From Micromonosporaceae bacterium (GTDB taxonomy: Bacteria > Actinomycetota > Actinomycetes > Mycobacteriales > Micromonosporaceae): a stretch of DNA of 64,000 nucleotides. Within the stretch, counting starts at the first letter, position 1. Each line of letters starts with the position of its first letter. The DNA is taken from positions 62,001 to 126,000 of the forward strand of contig JAHRHA010000002.1 of assembly GCA_020027875.1 (NCBI GenBank), in the 5' to 3' direction. The translations under genes and the position numbers were made by a program. Of the stretch, positions 33,034 to 42,715 are shown one piece after another. The notes beneath the pieces are model-generated. The model did not search any database and was not told the origin of the DNA. It worked only from the letters and a program-made list of their open reading frames with translations.

Positions 33034-34320
33034 TCAGAGCGAAACCGCCGAGAGAGCCGCGAGGGCCGTGTGCACGAATACCCGTACGCCGTGGCCTATC
33101 GCCCGTTCGTCGACATCGAAGCTGGACTGGTGGATATCGACCTTCTCCTCGGCGCCTGGGATGCCGACGCCGAGACGAATCATGGTCCCCGGCACGTGGT
33201 CCAGGTAGAACGCGAAGTCCTCGCCGCCCATGCTGACGTCCGCCTCCACGACCCGGCTCGAGCTCAGGGCCGCGGCGGCCGCGCCGGCCGCGATGGCAGT
33301 CGCGGGTCGGTCGTTGATGACCGGCGGCACGCCGCACACGTAATTGACGTGGGCCTGTACGCCCGTCCCCGATACGGCGTCGCGGACCAGTTGGGGAACC
33401 AGCTCAGGCAGCTCACGCCAGGCGTCGCGACTGAGCACTCGTACGGTTCCGCGCGCGTACCCCTCGATCGGGATCGTGTTCGCGGCCTCACCGGCGCGCA
33501 CCGCACCGAAGATCATGCTCACCGCGGAGCGCGGGTCCATCCGCCGGCTGAGCAGGGCGGGCACATCGACGACGATGCGACCCAGGGCGTGCACCAGGTC
33601 GGCCGTCAGATGCGGCCGAGCCGTGTGCCCACCGCGCCCGGTGAGCCTTATCTCCACCACGTCGGTGGCGGCGGTCAGTGGGCCCGAGCGAACACCCACG
33701 AGCCCGACTGGCAGCTGCGGGAAGCAGTGCAGCGCGAAGATCGCCGCTACGTCCTTGAGCCCGCCCTCCGAGATGACCTCGGGCGCCCCGGACGGGAACC
33801 TCTCCTCGCTCGGCTGGAAGATCAGGCGGACGCGGCCGGAAAGCTCGTTGCGCGCGTCGAGCTGGGCCAGGGCGAGGCCGGTGCCGAGCAGGACCGTGGT
33901 GTGGACGTCATGTCCGCAGGCGTGGCAGACATTGTCCACGGTGGATCGATACGGCACGTCCTTGGTATCCGGCAGCGGCAGAGCATCGAGATCGGCACGG
34001 AGCGCGACAACCCGATCCCCGGTGCCGACATCGCAGATCACCCCGTTGCCCTTCGACATCAGGCGGGGTTTGAGGCCGGCGAGGGTCAGCTCGCGCGCCA
34101 CCAGGGCAGCCGTCTCGAACTCGCGGCCAGACAGCTCCGGATGCGCATGAATGTGCCGGCGTAGCGCGACGAGCTCCGCGCCTCTCGATGCCAGCCAGCG
34201 GTCCAGTTGGCCGGGCAGCGGATCGGCCCCCTGGGGTGCCTCCGCCCACGCCGACTCCGGTTCTGGCTCCTCGCTGCTGCCCAACTCCGAGGGCAGCGTC
34301 AGCGCACTCGTCACTGTCAT
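33034..34320 (-). CDS. M20-family amidohydrolase
   Basis: This 428-aa metallopeptidase-fold enzyme is of the amidohydrolase/hippurate hydrolase group. Metal-binding CGHDVHTT (His and Asp, about residue 133), the EEVGSG-like EERFPSGAPEVI and FALHCFPQLPVG precede a dimerisation insertion with GRGGHTARPHLTADLV and later GGEDFAFYLDHVPG. ATG 34320 starts the natural N-terminus; an upstream ATG at 34542 adds unrelated residues. It hydrolyses N-acyl amino acids or related amides; the substrate is not determined by sequence. Confidence 0.9.
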   Translation of the reverse strand: MTVTSALTLPSELGSSEEPEPESAWAEAPQGADPLPGQLDRWLASRGAELVALRRHIHAHPELSGREFETAALVARELTLAGLKPRLMSKGNGVICDVGTGDRVVALRADLDALPLPDTKDVPYRSTVDNVCHACGHDVHTTVLLGTGLALAQLDARNELSGRVRLIFQPSEERFPSGAPEVISEGGLKDVAAIFALHCFPQLPVGLVGVRSGPLTAATDVVEIRLTGRGGHTARPHLTADLVHALGRIVVDVPALLSRRMDPRSAVSMIFGAVRAGEAANTIPIEGYARGTVRVLSRDAWRELPELVPQLVRDAVSGTGVQAHVNYVCGVPPVINDRPATAIAAGAAAAALSSSRVVEADVSMGGEDFAFYLDHVPGTMIRLGVGIPGAEEKVDIHQSSFDVDERAIGHGVRVFVHTALAALSAVSL

Positions 34321-34769
34321 GTCTCGATCTCGATAGGTTGGGTTAACCCGGGACCCAGAGAGCCTAGCGCCATGGTGACGGAGCGCAATATCAATTGGGT
34401 TCCACTGTCGTTGCGTTGCGTGAGGTAGATCGTGATCTTGTCGGATTGGCTGCGTCGGGCGGGCGCCATCAATCTTACCGGCTAATGAGGACATAAGCCC
34501 CAACAACCCCCTTAGTGCCAGCGACAGTATGGCACCAAACACCCGTTAGGCGCGCTTCCGTGCTAAGTGCGTTCGGTTTTCGCTCACGCCACCACATGAC
34601 GCACCGTCACAAGGTCTTGGAGATCGGCTACGGGGCGCCCGTCACGCATCGTGTGCGGCCGGACCGACCATCCTCAACGCCCGCTAGTACGTCGCTCGAC
34701 GTGAGAGAGTTCAGGCTCAGTATGCACGAGATTCACGGTCGAGACCGTGAACTCGCCGGCGCGCGGACT
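34321..34769. other. Gene-free region between M20 gene and mutase
   Basis: This stretch of 449 bp lies upstream of the M20 gene and downstream of the mutase gene, both on the minus strand. It is less GC-rich than its neighbours and contains a hairpin at 34732-34751. A GTGCCA...TGGCAC repeat near 34516-34537 is seen. No coding sequence is supported. It should hold the M20 promoter. Confidence 0.55.
34732..34751 (-). terminator. Hairpin after the mutase gene
   Basis: A perfect 9-bp inverted repeat TTCACGGTC-GA-GACCGTGAA lies 18 bp past the stop at 34770. It has no clear U-run. Probable terminator of the mutase gene. Confidence 0.65.
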
Positions 34770-36347
34770 TTAGAAACGGTCACTTGGTCGGTAGAGACCC
34801 CATACACCCCGCAACGTGTCGCACACCTCACCGATCGTGGCCTTCGCCCGCAGTGCCTCCCGCATGGGCGGAAGCAGGTTCGGGGTGCCCTCGGCGGCGG
34901 CGCGTACCTGTGCGAGCGTGTGTTCGACCGCCTGCGCGTCCCTGTCCTTGCGCAGGCGGGCCAACCGGGCGGCCTGATCGGCCTCGATCGAGGGATCGAC
35001 TCGCAGCAGCTCGTACGGCTCCTCCTCGGCGAGCACGAACCGGTTGACGCCGACCACCACACGTTTACCGGAGTCAATCTCCTGGGCGATTGTGTACGCA
35101 GAGGTCTCGATCTCCCGCTTCTGGAAGCCGACCTCGATCGAGTCCACGGCCGAGCCGATCTCGGCGACCTGCGCCATGAGGGCGACGACCTGAGCTTCGA
35201 CCTCGTCGGTCATCGCCTCGACCACGTACGACCCGGCGAAAGGATCCACGGTGGAGGTCAGATCGGTCTCGTATGCCAGCACCTGCTGGGTCCGCAGAGC
35301 CAGCCGAGCCGCCTTCTCCGTGGGCAGCGCGATGGCCTCGTCGTACGAGTTCGTGTGGAGCGACTGGGTGCCGCCGAGCACCGCTCCGATCGCCTGCGCG
35401 GCCACCCTGACCATGTTGACCTCGGGCTGCTGCGCGGTGAGCTGTACCCCGGCCGTTTGGGTGTGGAACCGGAGCATCTGAGATTTCGGGTCCCGCGCGC
35501 CGAACTCGTCCCGCATGAGCCTGGCCCAGATTCGCCGGGCCGCTCGGAACTTGGCGACCTCCTCCAGCAGCGTGGTCCGGGCAACGAAGAAGAACGACAA
35601 CCGAGGCGCGAACTCATCGACGGCCAGGCCGGCGGCGACGGCGGCGCGGACGTAGTCCAAGCCGTTGGCGAGGGTGAACGCGACTTCCTGCGCCGGCGTC
35701 GCCCCCGCCTCGGCCATGTGATAGCCCGAGATGGAGATCGTATTCCACTTAGGAATCTCATCGCGGCAGTAGGCGAAGGTGTCGGCGACCAACCGGAGCG
35801 AGGGCTTGGGCGGGAAGATGTACGTCCCGCGGGCGATGTACTCCTTGAGAATGTCGTTCTGGATGGTGCCATTCAGCTCCGACGCCGGCACGCCCTGCTC
35901 CTCCGCTACGAGCTGGTAGAGCAGCAGCAGCAGCGACGCCGGGGCGTTGATCGTCATGGACGTCGAGACGCGATCGAGCGGGATGTCGTCGAAGAGCAAC
36001 CGCATGTCATCCAGCGAGTCGATCGCGACCCCTACCTTGCCGACCTCGCCGTGTGCCATCGGCGAGTCCGAGTCGAAACCCATTTGGGTCGGTAGGTCGA
36101 ACGCGACCGACAGGCCCATGGTCCCGGCCGCCAGGAGCGCGTGGTACCGGGCATTCGACTCCGCCGCGGTGCCGAACCCGGCGTACTGGCGCATCGTCCA
36201 GGGCCGCGTGGTGTACATCGTCGGATATACGCCACGTGTGAACGGAAAGGAACCCGGCTCACCGAGCCGGTCCGGCAGGTCCGCCGGAGCATCGGAGTAA
36301 ACCGGCTTGATCACGAAGCCCGACTCACTGCGCCGAACGCTACTCAT
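34770..36347 (-). CDS. Methylmalonyl-CoA mutase-type (acyl-CoA mutase) large subunit
   Basis: This 525-aa protein is the TIM-barrel catalytic subunit of a coenzyme-B12-dependent acyl-CoA mutase. [20 protein letters not shown] (about residues 42-61) has the active-site tyrosine region, and [15 protein letters not shown] and [17 protein letters not shown] are family blocks. The C-terminal B12-binding domain is absent, so a separate small subunit with DxHxxG is needed, not seen in this window. Possible reactions are methylmalonyl-CoA to succinyl-CoA or isobutyryl-CoA to n-butyryl-CoA. It is divergent from the kinase gene. Confidence 0.9.
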   Translation of the reverse strand: MSSVRRSESGFVIKPVYSDAPADLPDRLGEPGSFPFTRGVYPTMYTTRPWTMRQYAGFGTAAESNARYHALLAAGTMGLSVAFDLPTQMGFDSDSPMAHGEVGKVGVAIDSLDDMRLLFDDIPLDRVSTSMTINAPASLLLLLYQLVAEEQGVPASELNGTIQNDILKEYIARGTYIFPPKPSLRLVADTFAYCRDEIPKWNTISISGYHMAEAGATPAQEVAFTLANGLDYVRAAVAAGLAVDEFAPRLSFFFVARTTLLEEVAKFRAARRIWARLMRDEFGARDPKSQMLRFHTQTAGVQLTAQQPEVNMVRVAAQAIGAVLGGTQSLHTNSYDEAIALPTEKAARLALRTQQVLAYETDLTSTVDPFAGSYVVEAMTDEVEAQVVALMAQVAEIGSAVDSIEVGFQKREIETSAYTIAQEIDSGKRVVVGVNRFVLAEEEPYELLRVDPSIEADQAARLARLRKDRDAQAVEHTLAQVRAAAEGTPNLLPPMREALRAKATIGEVCDTLRGVWGLYRPSDRF

Positions 36348-36690
36348 ACCACTGGATCGTAGGTTCCTGAACGCGGGTTAACGCTGCGCACCTATGAGTG
36401 ATTGCGCACAATCTTGGGTCCCGCTGCGCCAGCCGGGCGGGCGGCCATCGTCACTCGCAGCAACTAAACGACGACAGATAGCCGACGGGCCGGCGGTTCG
36501 GCTTGCCAGCGACTTTTCCTGAAGCGCATCCTCACGCAAGATAGGGCTCGGTGTCACTTCGTCATCGCAGACTCAGGGTCATCGCAGACTCAGCGACATC
36601 GCAGTCTCGGCAACATCGCAGCATAGCCACAACCCACCGACACCGGGGAGCACGCGACTCCATGGCCCCACGTACGACGGCTTGCCTTCC
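36348..36690. other. Divergent region mutase/kinase
   Basis: This 343-bp gene-free stretch contains the promoters of the mutase and the kinase. It holds the 17-bp tandem array at 36562-36628, 62 bp before the kinase start. I see no other structure. Confidence 0.55.
36562..36628 (+). repeat. 17-bp iteron array upstream of the kinase gene
   Basis: Four units have ATCGCAG exactly every 17 bp (at 36564, 36581, 36598, 36615). The first two units are near-identical (ATCGCAGACTCAGGGTC), the third shares about two thirds and the fourth only the ATCGCAG core. It resembles direct-repeat regulator sites such as iterons; the protein is unknown. Confidence 0.8.
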
Positions 36691-38511
36691 GTGACCACGC
36701 AGATCCCGACGTGGCGCGAGCAGTCCTCCGCTGGCAGTTCGGGCGGCGACCGCGCCACCCCAGGAACCGTGGTGGGTGGCCGGTATGAACTGCGCACCCC
36801 CATCGGTCACGGTGGCATGGGTACCGTCTGGCGCGCCACCGACACGCTGCTGCGGCGAGACGTGGCGGTCAAGGAGGTGCTCCTCCCCCAGACCATGCCC
36901 AAGACGGAGAAGGACGCCCTGTGCGAGCGCACGCTACGCGAGGCGCGCGCCGCCGCGGCGCTGTCCCACCCTAGCGTCGTGCAGGTCTACGACGTCGTGA
37001 CCGACGGTGGCCGGCCATGGATCGTGATGGAGCTGCTCGAGGCCCGCAGCCTGGCCGACATGGTGATCGACGACGGCCCGCTCGCCCCGCGAGCGGTGGC
37101 GAAGATCGGCGTCGCGATGCTCGGTGCCCTTGAGGTTGCCCACGCCGCCGGGGTCCTGCACCGCGACGTCAAGCCCGCCAACGTGCTGATCTGCACCGAC
37201 GGGCGGTGCGTACTCACCGACTTCGGCGTCGCCCGCCTGCCGACGGAGAGCAAGCTCACCACACCCGGCATGGTGCTCGGCTCGCCTCATTTCATCTCGC
37301 CCGAGCGGGCCGTCGGCGGCGCCTTCGGCCCACCCAGCGACCTGTTCTCGCTGGGCGTGACCCTCTACACGGCCGTCGAGGGTGGCCCGCCCTTCGACCG
37401 GGGCGACCCGTTCGAGACCATGCGGGCGGTGGTGGAGGAGGCGCCGCGGCCGGCCCGGCTGGCCGGCCCGCTCCAGCCGGTCCTGTGGGGTCTGTTGGAG
37501 AAGGAACCGGCGCACCGGTGGAGCGTCGACCATGCCCGCGCCGTGCTGCGCGAGTTGCTCTCCGGAGCGCTGAGCCGGTCGGGACAGGCCCACGCCCACC
37601 ACGACACCGACCCGCACGCAGTGGTTCGCCCGCCCGTCGGCCCTCCGCCCGCGATACGCCGCAGCGGTCAGGTGGGCGGCCGCGCCATGCTCGACCCGAA
37701 TGAGCCGCTGTCCGGCCAACTCGCCCGACTGCGCGAGGCCAGTGGCGGCGACGCCCCGTCGCGCGGATCCAGGCCGGGACCGGTGCTGTTGCCGGGCACC
37801 GACGACTGGCAGCCATCGGCGCAACCGCGTCGCGAGGGCGTCGGCCGCCGCCGCGCCCGCTCCAGCAGTGCGGTCATGGCGGATCAGATCGCCGGCCGCG
37901 TCAGGGCTCTGAGCCGCGAGGCGCGTCGGCCGAAGAACCGCGCCCGCGTGATCGTGGGCGCCGGGCTGGTCGCGGTTCTCGCCCTAGCCGGGATCGGCGC
38001 CATATCCGGCTGGTTCGCCGGCCACGCCAGCCCCGGGCCGCCTGGCGCGACCACACCCGCCCCGTCAGTGGACGGCCCGCTCATCGCCATCCAGGAGTAT
38101 CGGGACCGCGGCATCGCCGTGAACGTGCCCAAGGACTGGAAGAAGTCGGGCAGCGGATCGTACGTGGACTTCAGCGATCCGGCCGGTGGACGCAAGATCC
38201 GGATCAACATCGAGGCCGCCTCGGGAACCGCGCAGAGGTTCTTCCAGACCGCCGAGACCGGCCTCAAGAAGCCCTCGATCTGCCCGTCGCCATACAAGCG
38301 GGTCGCGCTCGTTGACGCGAAGCTCGCCGGCAAGGACGGCGCCCAGCTCGAGTACACCTGCGGCTCCAGCAACGGGATGCGACACGGCATCTGGCGTGCG
38401 GTCGTGGTAGATGGCAAGGCCTACCACTTCTACCTCACCGTGCCCGACACCCAGTTCGCCGACAGTAAGATCATCTTTGACGAGATGACCCGCTCCTTCG
38501 CCTTCGTCTAA
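36691..38511 (+). CDS. Transmembrane Ser/Thr protein kinase (PknB-like)
   Basis: This 606-aa kinase has an N-terminal catalytic domain (about 30-290) with glycine loop GHGGMG (38-43), ATP lysine in VAVK (K61), catalytic HRDVKPAN (157-164) and DFG (177-179). A basic/Pro-rich linker follows, then a single transmembrane helix (about 420-440) and an extracellular domain of about 150 residues, with DRGIAVNVPKDWKKSGSGSYVDFSDPAGG. GTG 36691 or TTG 36682 may start it. It phosphorylates proteins in response to an external signal; the extracellular domain is not a PASTA domain. Confidence 0.92.
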   Translation: MTTQIPTWREQSSAGSSGGDRATPGTVVGGRYELRTPIGHGGMGTVWRATDTLLRRDVAVKEVLLPQTMPKTEKDALCERTLREARAAAALSHPSVVQVYDVVTDGGRPWIVMELLEARSLADMVIDDGPLAPRAVAKIGVAMLGALEVAHAAGVLHRDVKPANVLICTDGRCVLTDFGVARLPTESKLTTPGMVLGSPHFISPERAVGGAFGPPSDLFSLGVTLYTAVEGGPPFDRGDPFETMRAVVEEAPRPARLAGPLQPVLWGLLEKEPAHRWSVDHARAVLRELLSGALSRSGQAHAHHDTDPHAVVRPPVGPPPAIRRSGQVGGRAMLDPNEPLSGQLARLREASGGDAPSRGSRPGPVLLPGTDDWQPSAQPRREGVGRRRARSSSAVMADQIAGRVRALSREARRPKNRARVIVGAGLVAVLALAGIGAISGWFAGHASPGPPGATTPAPSVDGPLIAIQEYRDRGIAVNVPKDWKKSGSGSYVDFSDPAGGRKIRINIEAASGTAQRFFQTAETGLKKPSICPSPYKRVALVDAKLAGKDGAQLEYTCGSSNGMRHGIWRAVVVDGKAYHFYLTVPDTQFADSKIIFDEMTRSFAFV

Positions 38512-38533
38512 CCGCTACCCAACAACCCCTCCC

Positions 38534-38563
38534 GTCGATCATGACCTGGAGGTCATGATCGAC
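38534..38563. repeat. Dispersed palindromic element, copy A6
   Basis: Perfect core with GG centre, followed by TGTTTCGCGACGGTCAGCTCATGATC and then GCGATCTTGCGGG. Same orientation as A2. It sits between the kinase stop and the phosphosugar mutase start. Confidence 0.86.
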
Positions 38564-38694
38564 GCTGTTTCGCGACGGTCAGCTCATGATCACGGCGATC
38601 TTGCGGGCTAGGTCGGCGAGCAAAGTCGGGCGCGGCGAGGTAGACCCGTGCTATCAACACCTCAAACGCACGGGGCGGACGGAGGTGGCGCGCG

Positions 38695-40410
38695 GTGGAA
38701 ACCAAGGCACTGCGGGCGCGGGCCGAGCGATGGCTCGCCGACGACCCCGACCCGACCAGCCAAGCTGAGCTTCGCGCGGTCATCGATGGTCTGCCCGACA
38801 CCACCGCCGAGCTGGCGGACCGGTTAGCCGGACCGTTGACGTTCGGCACGGCCGGGCTGCGTGGTCCGATGCGGGCAGGTCCCAACGGCATGAACCTCGC
38901 AGTGGTCCGCCAGGCCGCGGCCGGGCTGGTCGCCTGGCTGGCCGAGCGTGATCCGACCCGGCCGCTGGTGATCGGGTACGACGCGAGGCGCGGTTCGCGC
39001 CGTTTCGCCGAAGAGACCGCCAAGGTCGCCACGGGGGCCGGCCGACGGGCGCTGCTGTTGCCCCGGGTGCTCCCGACACCCGTTCTCGCGCATGCCGTGC
39101 GGGCTCTGGACGCCTGCGCCGGTGTCATGGTCACGGCTAGCCACAATCCCCCGCAGGACAACGGCTACAAGGTCTACCTCGGCTCGGGGCTCGGCGGTGT
39201 CGGCGGGGATGGGGCCCAGATCGTGCCGCCGGCGGACGCCGAGATAGAAGCGGCGATCAGGTCGGTGGGTCCGCTGTCACAGGTAGTCTTGGGCGACCCA
39301 GCAGAGATCCTCGGCGAGGAGATCGTCGCGTCCTATCTTGATGGCGCCCTCGCCGTGCTCGATCCGGACGTGGTGGAGCCAGCCGAACGGGCCAGCTTGG
39401 TGGTCGCGTACACGGCCATGCATGGAGTGGGCGCGGGCGTGTTGACCGAGGCATTCGAGCGAGCCGGCTTCGCGCGTCCGGCGAGCGTGCCCGAGCAGGC
39501 CGACCCCGATCCGGCCTTCCCGACGGTCGCCTTCCCCAACCCGGAGGAGCCCGGGGCGATGGATCTCGTCCTCGGCCTCGCCGCACTCGTTGACGCCGAC
39601 ATCGCGATGGCCAACGATCCCGACGCGGATCGGTGCGCGGTAGCCATCCCGGTTGCGGGTTCAGACCCCAGCCGGCCCGAAGGCGATCAACGAGGTGCCT
39701 ACCGGATGCTCCGGGGCGACGAGGTCGGCATCCTTCTCGCCGACCATCTCATGCGGCGCGGCGTCCAAGGACTCTACGCGACCACCATTGTGTCGTCCTC
39801 GCTGCTGCGGGCCCTATGCGCCGCGCGCGGCCAGGGCTACGCCGAGACGTTGACCGGCTTCAAGTGGATCGTCCGCGCCGGGGCCGGTCTCGTGTACGGC
39901 TACGAGGAGGCGCTGGGCTACTGCGTCGCGCCGGAGCACGTCCGTGACAAGGACGGCATCACCGCGGGCCTCCTCGTTGCCGAGCTTGCGGCCGGGCTCA
40001 AGGCCGAGTTGCGCACGCTCAGCGACCGACTCGACGAGCTGGCTATGGAGTTCGGGGTGTACGCCACGGACCAGATCTCCGTGCGCGTCGACGAGATCTC
40101 CGCCATCGCCGAGGCGATGGCCAACCTGCGCGCCAAGCCACCTGCCGCGCTGCTCGACGACGCCGTTTCGTCGTTTGAGGACCTGGCACCCGAATCCGAC
40201 GTCGTCATCATCCGCACCGGCTCCTGCCGGGTGGTCGTTCGTCCTTCCGGCACCGAACCCAAGCTCAAGGCATATCTTGAGGTCGTGGAGCCGGTCAGCG
40301 CTGGCAACGGACGCGAGCCGCGCATCGAGGATGTAGGTCCTGCCCGCGAGCGAGCGGCAGCGGCGCTATCGGCGTTGCGGACCGAGGTGGAGACGGCTCT
40401 GGGCCGGTAG
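38695..40410 (+). CDS. Phosphohexomutase (phosphomannomutase/phosphoglucomutase)
   Basis: This 571-aa alpha-D-phosphohexomutase moves phosphate between C1 and C6 of a hexose. The phosphoserine loop TASHNPPQDNGYKVYLG (about residues 144-160), metal site DPDADRCAVA (about 304-313), the sugar loop GFKWI and phosphate-binding RPSGTEPKLK near the C-terminus are all intact. GTG 38695 is the start. It supplies sugar-1-phosphates for the glycan genes downstream; whether it uses mannose or glucose cannot be decided. Confidence 0.92.
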   Translation: METKALRARAERWLADDPDPTSQAELRAVIDGLPDTTAELADRLAGPLTFGTAGLRGPMRAGPNGMNLAVVRQAAAGLVAWLAERDPTRPLVIGYDARRGSRRFAEETAKVATGAGRRALLLPRVLPTPVLAHAVRALDACAGVMVTASHNPPQDNGYKVYLGSGLGGVGGDGAQIVPPADAEIEAAIRSVGPLSQVVLGDPAEILGEEIVASYLDGALAVLDPDVVEPAERASLVVAYTAMHGVGAGVLTEAFERAGFARPASVPEQADPDPAFPTVAFPNPEEPGAMDLVLGLAALVDADIAMANDPDADRCAVAIPVAGSDPSRPEGDQRGAYRMLRGDEVGILLADHLMRRGVQGLYATTIVSSSLLRALCAARGQGYAETLTGFKWIVRAGAGLVYGYEEALGYCVAPEHVRDKDGITAGLLVAELAAGLKAELRTLSDRLDELAMEFGVYATDQISVRVDEISAIAEAMANLRAKPPAALLDDAVSSFEDLAPESDVVIIRTGSCRVVVRPSGTEPKLKAYLEVVEPVSAGNGREPRIEDVGPARERAAAALSALRTEVETALGR

Positions 40411-40459
40411 GACAGCCGGTAGGACAGCCACGGCCGGGCGGGGGAGGTAGCACAGGCTT

Positions 40460-42715
40460 ATGCCCTTTCTGAGCATAATAATCCCGGTTTATGCGGTTCA
40501 GGGATACATTCGTGAGTGTCTTGATTCCGTCCTCAACCAGTCGTTCACCGATCTCGAGCTAATCGCCCTCGATGACCGCTCGCCCGACCACTGCCCGGAG
40601 ATCATCGACGAGTACGCCGAGCATGATCCTCGGGTGCGGGTCATTCACCTGCCTCACAACGTGGGACTCGGCCGGGCGCGCAATGTCGGTCTCGACTCCG
40701 CGACCGGGGAGTACGTCTGGTTCGTCGACAGCGACGACTGGATCGCCAGCGGGGCGCTCCACGCGGTCGCCAACAAACTCAGGGAGACCCGACCTGACGT
40801 GCTCCTCGTGGACCACACTCGAGTGACCTGGCTCGGCCGGCACCTGCCTAGCGACGGGCGCGGCCTGCTGCGCGATGCGGACCAGAGCGGATGCATCCGC
40901 CTGGGCGAGGAGCCGGGCTACCTCAGCCTCTTCACGGTGGCCTGGAACAAGGTTTTGCGCCGCGACTTCCTCGTCCGCACCGGCATCCGTTTCGACGCCG
41001 GGTGGTACGAGGATCTGCCCTTCACCTACCCGGTACTCATCGCCGCCGATCGGATCGCGGCGCTCGGCCGGGTCTGCTACCACTACCGCAAACGCCGCCA
41101 GGACGCCATCACCCACACGCGCAGCGACCGGCATTTCGACGTCTTCGACCAATGGGCTCGGGTCTTCAACCGCCTGGATGCGCTCGGTGAGCGGGCGGCG
41201 CCGTTTCGCGACGAGATCTTCCAGCGGATGGTGTGGCACCTCCTTGTGGTCCAGTCCCGCAAGGACCGGCTGCCGCCGCGTACCCGCCGAGCGTTCTTCG
41301 GCCAGATGTCGGGCTTCTACCGGCGCTACCGGCCAGCCGACGAGCACCCGCCACCTGGCCGACTCAACCGGCTGCGCCGGCGCCTGCTCGCCGCCGACGC
41401 GTACCGCGCGTTCCGGGGCTTGCGACTTGTCCGCCTCGCGGTGCATCGAAGTCGCCGGCGGGCCAAGTCCGTGGTGAAGAAGGCGTGGTCCGAAGTCAGC
41501 CAGACCGGATCGGGGCTGCGCGCCGTCGTGGGCCGCCTCTATTACCACCTGCTGCGGCTGCTGCCGTTGGACTCGCGGCTCGCCGTGTACGCCGCCTACT
41601 GGTACCGCGGCTTCGCCTGCAACCCTGGTGCCGTCTTCGACCAGGCCCGCGAACTCGTGCCGCAGGTGCGGGGGGTCTGGGTGGTCGACCGCAGGCACGC
41701 CGCGACCATGCCGGCTGGAGTGCCTTACGTTGTGGCCGGCTCGCTGCGTTACTACCGCACGCTGGCGCGGGCGCGCTGGCTCGTCAACAACGTCAACTTT
41801 CCCGACTTCGTGGTCAAGCGACGAGGCTCGGTCCATCTGCAGACGCACCACGGCACTCCGGTGAAGGTCATGGGACTGGACCAGAGCGCGTTCCCCATCG
41901 GCGCGCAGGGAATGGACTTGGCGGCGTTGATGCGCCGCTGCGACCGCTGGGACTTCAGCGTTACCGCAAACGCGCACAGCACCGAGGTTTGGTCCCGGTC
42001 CTATCCATGCCGGCACGAGACGCTGGAGTACGGCTACCCTCGCAACGATCGCCTCGCCCTGGCTGAGCCCGCGGACGTCACGGCGGCGCGCCGGCTTTTC
42101 GACATTTCCGAGCCTCGGACGGTTGTGCTCTACGCCCCGACGCATCGCGAGTACGTCGCCGGCTTCCAGCCGATGCTCGATGTCGGGGAGTTCGCGGACT
42201 CCCTCGGCCCGGATTTCCTGGTGCTGGTCCGCGCGCACTACTTCTATCCGGGCGGCAAGGATGTGCCCCACCCAAGGGTGCGGGATGTCTCCGACCACCC
42301 GTGCGTAGAGGACCTCCTGCTCGCCGCGGACGTGCTCGTTACGGACTACTCGGCGGTGATGTTCGACTACGCGGTGCTCGATCGTCCGATAGCCGTGTTC
42401 GCGCCCGACTGGGATGCCTATCGACGTATCCGTGGCGTCACGTTCGACCTACTCGCGGAGCCACCAGGCGTGGTGGCCACGACCGAGGTCGACCTGGCCG
42501 ACGCGTTCCGCACCGGGACGGTGTGGGATGACGCGGCAAGCAAGGCGCGGGCCCAGTTCCGGGCCCGGTTCTGCTATCTCGACGACGGTCACGCCGCGGA
42601 GCGGGTCGTCCGTCGTGTGTTCGCCGACGTCCTCGGCACAGACGCCGGGGACATCCTTCGACGCGATGGTGGTGCAGATGCCGACGCAGCACGCGGCCCC
42701 GGCAAACATCGATGA
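40460..42715 (+). CDS. Bifunctional GT2 glycosyltransferase / CDP-glycerol glycerophosphotransferase (TagF-like)
   Basis: This 751-aa fused protein has an N-terminal GT2 domain (about 1-300) with IIIPVYAVQGYIRECL and the DSDD metal motif at 90-93, and a C-terminal CDP-glycerol:poly(glycerophosphate) transferase domain (about 380-730) with QTHHGTPVKVMG, YAPTHR and VTDYSAVMFDYA. Together they suit synthesis of a teichoic-acid-like or glycerol-phosphate-substituted surface polymer. It starts 49 bp after the mutase. The next gene overlaps its last 50 bp. Confidence 0.88.
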   Translation: MPFLSIIIPVYAVQGYIRECLDSVLNQSFTDLELIALDDRSPDHCPEIIDEYAEHDPRVRVIHLPHNVGLGRARNVGLDSATGEYVWFVDSDDWIASGALHAVANKLRETRPDVLLVDHTRVTWLGRHLPSDGRGLLRDADQSGCIRLGEEPGYLSLFTVAWNKVLRRDFLVRTGIRFDAGWYEDLPFTYPVLIAADRIAALGRVCYHYRKRRQDAITHTRSDRHFDVFDQWARVFNRLDALGERAAPFRDEIFQRMVWHLLVVQSRKDRLPPRTRRAFFGQMSGFYRRYRPADEHPPPGRLNRLRRRLLAADAYRAFRGLRLVRLAVHRSRRRAKSVVKKAWSEVSQTGSGLRAVVGRLYYHLLRLLPLDSRLAVYAAYWYRGFACNPGAVFDQARELVPQVRGVWVVDRRHAATMPAGVPYVVAGSLRYYRTLARARWLVNNVNFPDFVVKRRGSVHLQTHHGTPVKVMGLDQSAFPIGAQGMDLAALMRRCDRWDFSVTANAHSTEVWSRSYPCRHETLEYGYPRNDRLALAEPADVTAARRLFDISEPRTVVLYAPTHREYVAGFQPMLDVGEFADSLGPDFLVLVRAHYFYPGGKDVPHPRVRDVSDHPCVEDLLLAADVLVTDYSAVMFDYAVLDRPIAVFAPDWDAYRRIRGVTFDLLAEPPGVVATTEVDLADAFRTGTVWDDAASKARAQFRARFCYLDDGHAAERVVRRVFADVLGTDAGDILRRDGGADADAARGPGKHR

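Noticed and set aside
34515-36095. Long plus-strand frame of 526 codons antisense to the mutase gene
   Set aside because: It lies opposite a clear mutase, has Arg/Gly/His-rich composition with no domain, and arises from GC-rich codon bias.
40559-42298. Minus-strand frame of 579 codons opposite the TagF-like gene
   Set aside because: No motif; the plus-strand protein has GT2 and TagF motifs throughout.
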